Of a stretch of DNA of 64,000 bases, positions 21,889 to 33,705 are shown piece after piece (the stretch's first letter is position 1; the number at the start of each line of letters is the position of its first letter). The translations under genes were made by a program, and so were the position numbers. Below the pieces are notes generated by a model. The model was not told the DNA's origin, did no database searches, and saw nothing but the letters and a program-made list of their open reading frames with translations. The stretch comes from Ligustrum vulgare. Taxonomy: Eukaryota; Streptophyta; Magnoliopsida; Lamiales; Oleaceae. The stretch spans positions 56,378,096 through 56,442,095 of the forward strand of contig OY743177.1 in NCBI GenBank assembly GCA_963555705.1. Reading direction: 5' to 3'.

Positions 21889-24800
21889 ATGGCTTTAACA
21901 TTCTTTAGAGGGTTACATACCCATTCTTTTCTGCTGTACCCATCTTCATTCTTTCCTATAAAACATGGTGTGCTATACAGTACAATTAAAAGCATACGAG
22001 CGCAAAATTCAACACAAGAAAAATCACAGCCTCATCTGAAAGTATCGACTCAAAGCCAAATTAAAAAGCATGATGAAATTTTGAAAAACTTTGAAGCAAT
22101 CATAGGCATAGAAACCCACGTGCAGCTTTCCACTCTAACCAAGGCCTTTTGTAGCTGTCCATACAATTATGGGGCTCAACCAAACACAAGTATTTGCCCT
22201 GTGTGCATGGGCTTGCCAGGGGCACTACCAGTTCTGAACACAAAGGTCATAGAATCTGCTGTTAAAGTTGGTCTTGCACTTAACTGTAAGCTTTCTCCGA
22301 GTTCAAAGTTCGATAGGAAGCAGTACTTTTATCCAGACCTTCCCAAAGGGTACCAGATATCACAGTTTGATATCCCAATTGCAACTGGTGGTTACTTAGA
22401 TGTTGATATTCCTGTTGAGTTTGGCGGTGGACATAGAAGGTTTGGAATTACCAGAGTTCATATGGAAGAAGATGCTGGGAAGCTGCTTCATACTGGCAGT
22501 GGTAGTTTTTCTCAGGCAAGTCTTCACTCTTCAAGACTGAACTTTTTATTTATTTATTCTTAATTTTTTTCCCTCTATTTCTCCAATTCTGACCTCCGGT
22601 TTGAACCGTATGGAACAATTTTATGAACTTGAGATTTGAATTATGGCATTTTAATTTTCCAAAGGCATATAGGTTGATTTGAATAGGGCAGGAGTGCCGT
22701 TGCTTGAGATTGTTTCCGAACCTGATATGAGAACCGGTGTTGAAGCTGCGGAATATGCTGCAGAAATGCAGAGATTAGTTAGGTATTTGGGAGTAAGTAA
22801 TGGAAATATGCAGGAAGGATCTCTTCGTTGCGACGTCAACATCTCCATTCGTCCAATCGGGCAGCTAGAGTTTGGCACAAAGGTAAATAATTGCTCTTTC
22901 ATAATATCTTGTTTCTTGGAACCTGAAAATAATATTTAAAACTCAACTTATTAAATCCAGGATACTTATTTCTATGGTAAAATTAGTTTACAGAGCTTAT
23001 AGTGATTATGATACCATTCTCTCAAATGCTGTTCAACTGAATTATAGTTGAATAAAACATTAGAATTATGCCCCTGTTTGGGACAACTACAAATATAGAT
23101 TTTATGCCGGTCAAAATCAATATTGAATTTTAACCATACACCCACAGCTTTTTAACCATACGTTCCATCAACTTTTATCAAAATTTACTAAAAATCTGAT
23201 TTTTATTTGAACCAAAGAGGGGCTATATGATATTATGAAAAGAACTGAACTTCTCTTCCTGCAAACTTTTAATGGCAAGCACTAAATTGAGATCTAAACA
23301 TTAATGAAGATCCCTGTTCCCTGTTTAGGGTGAGAGTAGTCTCTCATGGTATGCCTCACGTGGTCTATACGAATTTAGGCAAAACATCAATACTAGCCCT
23401 CAGCTTAATCAGATGTAAAGCAATAGAAAATGATATGATAACTTAGTCGAATGCTGATGCTGTTTATTCAAAAATGAATCGCAGTGCTGTTTATTCGAAA
23501 TGAATTCCAGTCTTGGGTTAACTGCTTGGCCTCTCAATATATTGTATTTCATTATTATTTATTTATTTTATTTGTTTTACATAGATGTATAGTATTTCTA
23601 AGATGCTGTTATCTGTATCGCAAATGCTTATTAAATAAAATTCTACATTATTCAGTTGCTCAAACTTGCACCAACAGGTAGAAATAAAGAACTTGAACTC
23701 ATTTTCATCAGTGAATAGAGCTATCGATTTTGAGATATCGAGACAGGCACTTCTTCATGGTCAAGGTCAGGTTGATCAAATTGTACAAGAAACCCGTCTC
23801 TGGGAAGAAAGCACTCAGGTTACATTTTTTGTTCTCATGATAAAAAGAAAACTAATGCAGTAATTTTTTTTTCTATATTAACTACTAAGTTACATGTTCG
23901 TTCTACTTTTAGAAAACAGTTACAATGAGGAAGAAGGAAGGACTTGCTGACTATCGCTACTTCCCAGAGCCTGATCTTCCAGAAGTTACACTCACTGAGG
24001 AATTCATTGATGATCTCCGTAATTCCTTACCTGAACTTCCGGAAGCGAAGCGTCGAAGATATGAAAGAATGGGTCTAAACATGCAGGATGTTCTCTTTCT
24101 TACCAATGACATCAATGTAAGTCCTGTTGGTCCTTAATGTGTATTTTGGTTCCGACTGTATGTTGGCATAATTAGTATCTGGAAGTTCTACACTTTACAT
24201 GTTGAATAATTAGGTTTGCCTTGACTTTTAATCGTCAACATATCCATGCCACCAATTTATTATTTATATTATTATACCTAGCATGGCACATACCATTCTT
24301 GCTTATTGTTTCTACATTCATGATGATTGTCTCAGGTGGCGGATTTTTTTGATTCAACTATTGCAGAAGGAGCTGATGTAAAGCTGACTGCCAATTGGAT
24401 AATGGGAGATATTGCTGCCTATATGAAAAATGAGAAGTTATCTATTGATGAAATTAAACTTAACTCACATGAACTGGTTGAGCTTATATCTTCAATTAAA
24501 GATGGGATTATAAGTGGGAAAATTGGCAAAGAGGTATACACTTTTCTCATTTTTTTCATTTTACCTTTATCATCAACCGCTGAACATAAATTTATTTATT
24601 GTGTATTGTCTAAGTTAATTCTTCATTTATTATTCCTTAGCATGCCTTATAGATTGATTTATTTTTTTTAGCTTCTTCCTCCAAGTCCAGGCCATCTTTT
24701 CTTTCATATTTTCGTTCTCTGATCCACTGCCCTTGACCATGGTCAGCGAAGTTTCATGCTTTGCCAATAAGTTGATCAGTGTTTAAAAAGAAAGCAATTC

Positions 24801-25927
24801 TCCCTCATTTAAAGAACCTCCTCCATCCATAGCTTAATTCTTATTTGAAAAGGGAACTCTATTCAGAAACAACCATTCAGTGGAACATCACAATTCATTT
24901 ACTCTAATTTGTACATTTAATATTCTAAAGTTATAAAGTCTATATTATTTGATTTGGTTATCCAATGAGAACTACACTTTTGTGTCTAGAAGCCAATCAC
25001 ACACGTGTACATACAAGTGGATGAAGGGGTGGGAGACATAGGACTTGACACGTGTAAGCACTGTGTTTTCTTGTAGATAACTGAGGTTCTGCTTGTGTTT
25101 ATCATTGTATTTTGGGATAAAATTTGCAGATATTATTCGAGTTAATGGCAAAGGGTGGAACTGTTAAAGGGCTGATAAAAGAGAAGAATTTGGTTCAGGC
25201 AAGTCAAATCACATCATGTTTGTGACTTTATTTGCTTATTACTTTTGTTGCTTTAAATTTGATTTTTGAGAACTTTTAATCTAAATATTGGATTGACTTG
25301 GCTTTCAAGCCAATTCAAATGCTACCAATAAATTTAGTTATCCTGATCACTGTACATACGTCTGCCAACTGTCAAATGCGTTTCTAAACTCTCAATTCTC
25401 AGGAATTGTTAGGTTTAGTTTTCTATATTCAGTGCCATGCAATATCTTCACTTTTTCAAGCTGGTCTATAGTTTATGGATCACATCTTATTCCTTCTTCA
25501 TTGGGTAGGGGTCAGGAGCCTTTAGGGTGGGATAACAACCATATACTGAAAAGTTGGTATTTTCAAGACCGAATGGAATTGGAGCTACTGTTAAATAGGT
25601 TATGCAGCAAACAACTCATTAGTATTCGATATTAGGCTGTAGTAGGTTACACGCATGTATAGTTTAGTGCTTCTCATAATTGTGCCTTCTCTGTCCCTCC
25701 TGCCCCTGTTCAGATATGGAATGGTAGGATTGGATGTAATCGTGTGCGAGTGAGAAAACAATATATACTGATATATCTGTGTCGATAACTGCCTTTCATA
25801 TAACACTACCCGTGTAGCAACTTCAAACTAGTTTGTTTTCTATTATGGAGAATATGATTGATAACGAATTACTGTTCGTGGGAAACGTATACAGTGTTAG
25901 GGATTAAGCCCCAATCCCAGGCTAGAG

Positions 25928-25967
<40 letters not shown>

Positions 25968-26616
25968 TTTTGACAAATTCCTATATACAACTACAAACCC
26001 ACCCAAATTCCTATGATTAGGGGTATAGTGAACAATATGATTAGGCTCTACATTGTCCAGCATGCAAGGTTGGTATGCTTGAGATAGGGACTCCATTTTT
26101 CTGCTGTGAGATGGTTTAAGACAGATTTCGGCACAATCAGCAGATCACTCTTTACACTTCTTACGTTCATATATTTGACTTATAGTACTTTATTATGTTG
26201 ATACAAGAGTATACACGAATATGGATGTGATAAAGGTGCTATTGTCGGAAATAGATGTTTACGCATATATGACTAACAGAAGGACTGATTTCCGTTTTCT
26301 TGTAAATCAGATTGCAGACCCTGTTGAGATTGAGAAAATGGTGGATAAAGTCCTTGCAGATAATCCAAAGCAGTTGGAGCAATATAGAGGGGGTAAAACT
26401 AAGCTACAAGGTTATTTTGCTGGCCAGGTACAATTCTTATACAATTTAAGAGGTTCTCTCATTATTTTGGGAACATTGTTTTCATTAGTATTTGCTAGGG
26501 TAGATGTTTACTGACATTTTTACTACAATTACTAGATAATGAAAGAATCAAAAGGCAAGGCTAATCCTGCACTTCTGAACAAGATCCTTCTGGAGAAATT
26601 AAATGCCAAAAGCTGA
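21889..26616 (+). CDS. GATB: Glutamyl-tRNA(Gln) amidotransferase subunit B, organellar, eight coding exons
   Basis: Exons: 21889-22515, 22673-22882, 23678-23818, 23913-24116, 24336-24533, 25130-25198, 26311-26427, 26536-26616; every junction is phase 0 and the product has 548 residues. GatB binds and helps convert Glu-tRNA(Gln) to Gln-tRNA(Gln) in the GatCAB complex of chloroplasts and mitochondria. The first 65 or so residues are Ser/Phe/Lys-rich and look like a transit peptide. The catalytic GatB domain follows, with GIETHVQL, a Cys cluster (CSCPYNYG...CPVC), [16 protein letters not shown] and [19 protein letters not shown] YqeY-like C-terminal domain (from about residue 390) ends in [14 protein letters not shown]. 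Introns one and six start with GC (CAG|GCAAGT). Length fits the family and there are no breaks, so the gene looks functional. Confidence 0.95.
25929..25970. repeat. (TA)n microsatellite with T-run in GatB intron six
   Basis: About 15 TA units followed by a T-run, inside the 1.1-kb intron between exons six and seven of GatB. Confidence 0.9.
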
Positions 26617-27394
26617 TGCTTCAAGGTAATTGTCGACATGATCAATACTTCGGAACTCCTCGCGCTTTCATATTCAGAATCTCATCTTATTATCTTGAAA
26701 TTCACAAGTTTGATAATTGGTGCAATGTCATTTAAGGTGGTGCTAGTCCGAGTCAAGAGTGATAAGGGCACGCGCCATATGAATGCGATAATGATGCGAC
26801 AATACATAAGTTGGTGCTGATCCATGTTCAAGAGTGATACGTGCATGTAAGAAAAACAAACAACGGCTACCTCATTTTCATCACTTGTAAGATTAGTCAA
26901 GGTTGGACAATTTCAGATAACATTTATTTTTCTTTCATTCTTTGATTTAATGTATGAAATAATAAATCTGTTTTAATCTGAGGCTCGAATTTACGTTTAC
27001 TAATAAAGTATATCTTTGCAAGGATAAAACACAATAGAGGAACACGAAGTTGGATATTTAGGGGACAGTGCACAAGTACGAGGAAAGAATTCAATTATTT
27101 GTTTAGACTAACAAGAATTCTCTTACATCATTACTCTAAGAAACTAGACACATAACGTAGTTATGGGAAAGCCATGAAAGTAAAGAATACTTTTTAACTC
27201 CGATGTCTTTGCCTTATGTTTTCATGTGCCCCAAAAGTCTGAATTAGAGGTAATTTGTAAGGCACTGACCCCACCTTGATTCATAATCACACGAACAATG
27301 ATAAATATAGTAAGTGGATGTTTGGTACGCAGAATTTGATCATAGTGGACAGTATAAATAGAAAGGTTTGATTTGGCATTGTATTTATGCTTTC
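26617..27394. other. Intergenic region between converging genes
   Basis: It holds the 3' ends of GatB (from the left) and the C2-domain gene (from the right). AATAAATCT at about 26960 is a possible polyadenylation signal for GatB. No gene is seen. Confidence 0.5.
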
Positions 27395-29126
27395 TCAAAG
27401 GTATGATCGGCCCGGAGTGGTAGTTGGGCTACGGAACATGGTTGAGCTCATACTCCTTCCGGGAGGCTTACCGCAAACGCATTGGCACTCGTACCCACAG
27501 ATGTTGCCAAAGCATGAGAATAAGCCCATTTTACTATCAGCTTTCCTTCGGGTTGGCCGAGCACTTGACCTTGATTGGTAGCTGCTCGTAGAGAAGCCTC
27601 GATCATACAGTGGTGGCAGCTCCATTCGCCACCTCTCCAACTTGGATTTAAGCCCTTCAACACTTTCATCTAAGCTCCAACCATCTAACACAGAGCTCTG
27701 ATTATCATCCAAAGGATACTTCCTTTCAGCCATCATCGCGGCCACCTCAGATGGTGGGGGCCCGACTTCGGAGTCAGAAAAAATTGAATGAGCTTTGAAT
27801 GGTGCTCCTATCACAAATTTGCTACCCTTTGGTGCACCACCATGCTCATATCCATTGAACTTTTGAACAGGCTTTCCAATGGTTACTGGTAGTTTCTCTA
27901 TAGCTTGCCCCTCAACTTTCTTACCTAGTTTCTCATCGAAAACCTTGTTTGCTGGTGAGGCACCATTCAATTCATTCGTCGGCTTTTCGTTATTTTTATC
28001 CATGTTTTCTGGGCCTTTGTTCTTCAAATCTGGCTTCGAAATCTTGCCATAAACAGAGGTTTCTTTGCTAACAATTGAATCACTTACCACTGAACATGCC
28101 TTTCCTTTCTTACCTTCCTTTTTCGGTTTCTCCCGTAGCTCTGCGCCACTGATAACCGAACTTGCCTTGCCTTTCTTGTTCTTGCTCTTAATGAAAGTCT
28201 CCCCAGCTTCCGACATACTCAGCATCGACCCGCCATTTCCTCTAGCCCCCATCTTTTTTGGGATTGCAACCAGAGAACTGTTTGTGTCGGAATAATTGTC
28301 CAAGTGTATGAGTTCGCTGCGTTCACTTTTCGAGCGACGCAGTATAGGCTTGAGAGCCGGTGCCTGATTATTGTTGTGTTTACGGTCGCCGTTTTTACGA
28401 TGGTTATTTAGATTCGGGTCCTCCATCAAATCGTGAAATCCAACAGCCGAAGCACATTGCTTGTACAATGGCATGCTTCTCATCGAACTGTCCAGTAAGG
28501 CCACGCCAATGTTCAATATTCCCTGTGGTCGTCCCGAGGGTCGACGTACCTGAAAAATGCAAGAATGTTGTATGTATATCCTCATGATTTCTAATAATTT
28601 TCAACCAGACACACCATGAGGGTAGCTGTAACATCGGATCAAATGACAGACAATGTATGATTATTATATCACTTAAATACATCAAATGCAAAAACCATGA
28701 AAATGTTTGCATTCATGTGAAGATTCGAATCTGGACAACAAAAGGACATGTAAAAACCTGAAGCGCAACAAACCGCATTCCCCCGAAGGGTTGACGACGG
28801 CGGTACGGATGAGTAGGCCGTGGAATTAGGTTTCCGACAAGGATTCGAACGTTGCCAACGAGGGTGTCTCGGAGCCAATGTGAAGCATAAATTTCAATCA
28901 TAACAGCAGATGCATCTTGTCGAAGAAATTCCTCATCAACCCTGAAAACAAATTTTTCATTCCATGTTGGATTTGCATTTCCCTCCGTATCGACGTGAGA
29001 CGATAGCTTTCTATGACGATTTACCCAGGCAACTGCATAAGTTTTCATTTTCTTCGAAACAGGCTCCAAGTCTTGTGCAGAAATGATGTTTATTTCTAAA
29101 AGTTGAAAGGGTTTTAAGATCGTCAT
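27395..29126 (-). CDS. C2-domain protein, two exons
   Basis: Exon one 29126-28758 and exon two 28549-27395 join in phase 0 to give 507 residues, with GT-AG borders. Residues about 5-115 form a C2 domain (LEINIISAQDL, NPTWNEKFVF, VMIEIYA, VGNVRI). The usual calcium-binding Asp residues of loop one are mostly replaced (DLEPVSKKMKTYA), so binding to membranes or partners is probably calcium-independent. A long disordered region rich in Lys, Ser and Gly follows. Near the end is a Cys-rich segment CFGNICGYECQCVCG. The layout matches the plant family of SRC2-like/BAP-like C2 proteins, some of which act at membranes in stress responses; the exact role here is unknown. Confidence 0.9.
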
Positions 29127-30529
29127 TTTTATTTGTTAAGAGAAACAAGATAACAAGAGGTGGTTGTGGCGGTGGCGATGGCAATGGAGAAGGCGGAGAG
29201 ATTAGGTTCTGCTTGCCTCGCCGTCCAGAGTTAGGACGACGAGGAAAAAGATTGTAACGACCAGAAAGGAGAAATTGAAGAGAATTGGGAGGAGAGGATG
29301 TTCCTCTCTAGACAACATGAAAGCACCGCATACAAAGGAGAATATGGAAAAATTATCAATGTTTTTGGACCATTTTTTGAACTGAGGGGTGGTGGTTGTT
29401 TTGCCTTCTTTGTTTAGACACATACTTATAAGTAATTACAGTTGTATTTATATATATTTTTACCAAAAAAATTTATATGACATCGCAAATATTTTTATAT
29501 TATTTGTTTGTAATTATTCTTGACCTTTCCTAGATTTTTATTTCCATTAATTCATCAATTCTTGACTTGTATTGAGTTTTTTTTTTTTTTGACATAAATA
29601 ATTTTGCAACCAACCATTAAGTGAAACCTACTTTTTTTTATTTATAAACCAGTTTATAAACTATATAATTTTTAAAATCACTATTTAATCACACATTTTT
29701 TACCACAAAAATATAAATAAACTATTTTATAAACCACGTTGATTTAACAAATAGAGTGAGTTTCATGTTGACTGCCAACTGATAAAGGATGGAGAGGTAA
29801 AAGTTTGAAAAAACACACCATGGTAAAACTATTTTGCTGGGCTAGTACGGAGGGGCGAGAATCAGTAAAGGAACGGCCACCCCCACGAGGGTAGTAGTAT
29901 TGTGCGTATTGACCAAATGCAATACTGCACTTACGCATCAAGTGTCCCATTTGAGGAATACGTTCAAAGTGAACCTCAAAGAAAACAAGAAGATTTTAAG
30001 ACTTGAACTCGACAATTTATTCATTAGGAAGACTGAAGTTAACGTGGATACTACTATGAAGAAATATAAACCTCGTGCTCGAGATGGTGATGTACGTTAA
30101 TATATTAACCATATATTATGTGAGACCTACAACATTTCAACCGCACATCTTATCAACTTTTATCAAAATTCTCTAAAAATCTGATTTTAATCTCCACAAA
30201 ACAAATGTTCAATCCAAGATATTGAAGATTTTAAAGAACTCCAAAAAATTTCTTTATTTATTTTTTTGATAATTATGTAAGTAATATAGATCCCTTCCCT
30301 CTTAATTACCGATTTATAATCTTCCAGTTAAGAAAAAAGTCAGTTGCTAAAATTGGGGGTCCCTAATATTCCTTCTCTATTAATATTATTATATAGGGAC
30401 CCAAAATTGCATAAACATTTCATTAGTATATTACTGTAACAAAAAAGTAACACAAAGATAGCCTCAAGAAAGATACTGTTAAGTTCCAAAATTGCTTGTC
30501 CAGAAACTACCTCCCCCAGCTTCTGCGAG
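29127..30529. other. Intergenic region between the C2 gene and G3BP
   Basis: 29127-29430 is the likely promoter and leader of the C2 gene (minus strand). The rest is AT-rich. Around 29630-29750 there is a stretch like CACTATTTAATCACACATTTT that recurs in degenerate form at about 35840, 39290, 46220 and inside the MITE at 15509-15898, suggesting scattered old MITE-like repeats. No gene seen. Confidence 0.4.
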
Positions 30530-33500
30530 TCATTCATTCCAATAAGTCTCTCTTTCTTGTCGCGGCGCCTGCCTATAAAATCCATTCCCTCTTGCTCTGT
30601 TCACGTCGTCACAGTCACTTCCAAAACCACGGCCGCCAAACCGTCCCCTTCTCCCTTCCATCTGGTAGCTAACTCTGCCTCTACCCCTTCCTCCTGTTTA
30701 AAATAATTCAACCATTGGAAAAGCATAGCGTTCATCAAAGATCATCACAAGCAAGAAGCACCAAGATTCTTGATAATCTTGATTAAGCAGAAATAAAATT
30801 CTTAGCACAAGTGCACAAGTAATGTTCCGAGCACAATAAAAAAAAATGCGGTATGCACATAATTGCCAGCAGCTAAGGACCAAGATCACTTTTTTGCATA
30901 AGAAAAGTATGATTGATACTTCGAGCATAAGACTATCTTGCCAAAAATCTTAAGACCTGTAGGAAGTAACACAGTACATATGCATGGTAATCTCTTGGAA
31001 CTCAAAATTTATGCATCATGGAAATTTATTTTAAGGATTTTCACGGAGTTGTTCAGCCTTGAAATGAATATTATAAACAAAAATAACCAAAAAGAAAGTG
31101 CAGATGCGGTTCAGAAGTAGTTATGATTAAATAAGAACGATGATAATGTTTGTGAACCGACTATCAAGAGTTGAAATACTGTGTCCAAAGGCATATGTGT
31201 TGTAACGGAACATAGTTAAGCACATACTTCCTCCACGAGTTGGGTTGCTTCTATTTGGTCGCCGCCCTTCAATATACAGTGGGTGTCCACCGATCTGAAC
31301 TGAATATGCCTACAAAAGAAACAAATGAACGTCAGTCATACTTTACATGCAAGCAACCATGACATTTGACCCGTACAAGGTAATTAAAGTGACATAAGAA
31401 ATCGCACGGCAAAAAGAGTTTGGCACTCTCTCCCTCCCTCCCTAATCAACATGTAAGGTCAGAGCTAAGACATTTGAGGGCAAAATATGTATGAAATTTG
31501 AAACATATTAAGAAAGAGCCTTCTCCCGCCTTCATCACTTTATAAATGCTTATTATAAATTCAAGAAACATGTTTAATTTTGAAATTCACCAAAACAACC
31601 TTCTCCTCCTCTATTAATGCTCGTGAACTCAAGGCACAATTGTGATTCCTATGTGTCATTACAATTTACAAGATTAAAAGTGGCCATGGAGTATATAGAC
31701 TATAGAGAATAAACAGTTAGCAGCCCAAAAAAAAAATGTTTAAATTTGTCAAATTTGCTGAAAATGTCTTCAACATGGATCTAAGGACAAATAAGTTTGA
31801 ACCTGAACTGCGTTCTGGACACCATTGGTATCTTCAAATTCAACAAATGCATAGCAAACATCAATATCCTGCATCAATTTTATAGTAAATTACATCATTT
31901 TAGCTTCTTTGAGGAAAATACATAAAATTTATATTAAATGGACAAAGCAAAAAAAAAAAAAAAAAAAAAAACCTTCCGGGTTCTAATGGCCACACCATCA
32001 GGCGTCAATTTACCAAATTTACTGAATTCCTCAGCTATTTCAGATGCAGCCATCGTTGATGGCACATTTCTCACATAAACTGACTTGATTTCAACTGTGG
32101 ATGATTATCATAAGAATAAAGAACAAGGTCAGTAATTCATAAAAGCGAAAATGGCCTTACTTTGTTTTCTGTATTCAGATATTGTATAAGAGTAACTGTA
32201 GTGAACAAATATTATAGGACCTTCATCTTCCATGGCTGATGCTTCTTCCACGATCTCCATCCCAGACCTTTCAATTGTGTTTGATGCAGCAACAGATGGC
32301 TGACTAAGAGATTCAGGTGCATGCTGCCACTCTGAAGACGTAGACCTGTTAAAAGAGGACAGAGAAGGAGCTGATGGAGAAGGTTGTCCTTTAGCAACCT
32401 GTAACTTTCATCAACAACGCAACACACAATGAGTTCAAACTCTTGAGAGTTACTATAATTAGGAGAGTCAATGTAAATTGCAGCAGTATTAGACTTAGAT
32501 TTCATCACGCACAATAGAAGCATAAGTATGCTTTTGGGGCTCCACAATGGGTTCCTCAATAGGAGAAGAAAAATGAGTAGTTACAGAGTTCATAGCACCC
32601 CGAAGTGAACCATTTGACTGCATAGAAAAATTATCTTCAAAAATCATTTCAGTTTCAGGGACTTGGTGTAGCTGTTCCTCTGCATAGTTATAGCTTTTGA
32701 CTGGATCATTCTCTTCTGCATCTGCAGGAGCCGCTAACTCTCTATCCTGGATTTCTCCACCCAATATGTAGTTGGATACTGAAAATAGTCATTTGAATCC
32801 AAAAATCAGAGAAAGAACCTCTTAAATTGCCTGTTATCAGATGTAAAAGAGGCACAAAAACATCATTATTTCATAATTTTTTTCTTACACGCAAGTATTT
32901 CCCTTGATATGCAGGAAAAAACCTACTGTCAAATATTTCTTATAACTATTTTGAAAGAATTTTAGTGACAAATTTGTATATAAAAATAAAATATGAATAA
33001 TTGCAACCAGATTTTGATGGCAAAGTATGCAGTGGGACGACCATAATCAAGTATCACAAATCTAAGCCACAATAAGTAAATAATGCATCTGAATAACAAT
33101 AATGCAGTAATCGGAATATTGTACAACCACTGTCCCAAAAGACTCTCCTGTTTCACTTCTGAAATAATCATTTTTAGACAATTCTACATTACATTTTTTT
33201 AGTTCTCTAAAAGCAAAAACACATCGTGGCATTATTTTCTATGAATATCATCGTCCTATCAATTTGAGACCACATTATGAGCAAGCTAATATGAGATTTT
33301 TCTATACAACTTGTCTCTATAACCTCAAAAGGTCAAACATGATAGTCTTCAGGAATAGCAACACAAGATGTTATAAATTTCTTCCTTCACTTTATGCTGA
33401 ATTAGAAAATTAACAAATAAGGGTATGTCTAGCAAGGTTTTTGTAAACGCCTATGAGCGGTGGGGAAATGGGTAGCACTTGTGGATCCTAAGATAAAAAG

Positions 33501-33674
33501 TGGATTGACCAAAAGTGTTTTTGACCAAGGTGTTTATAAACACCTAAAAACTCTTAGCCAAACGTAATCTTATACTAATGAAATCAATCTTATTAAAGAT
33601 TTAGGCCAACCCATGCCAATGGATGCAAAATCTACTAAATTTGGGTAAAGTTACTCCTAGAGAGTGAGAGGGAA

Positions 33675-33705
<31 letters not shown>

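Noticed and set aside
26221..26310. Upstream extension of GatB exon seven as coding
   Set aside because: The added residues do not fit GatB; the AG at 26309-26310 and the exon-six junction give the conserved sequence.
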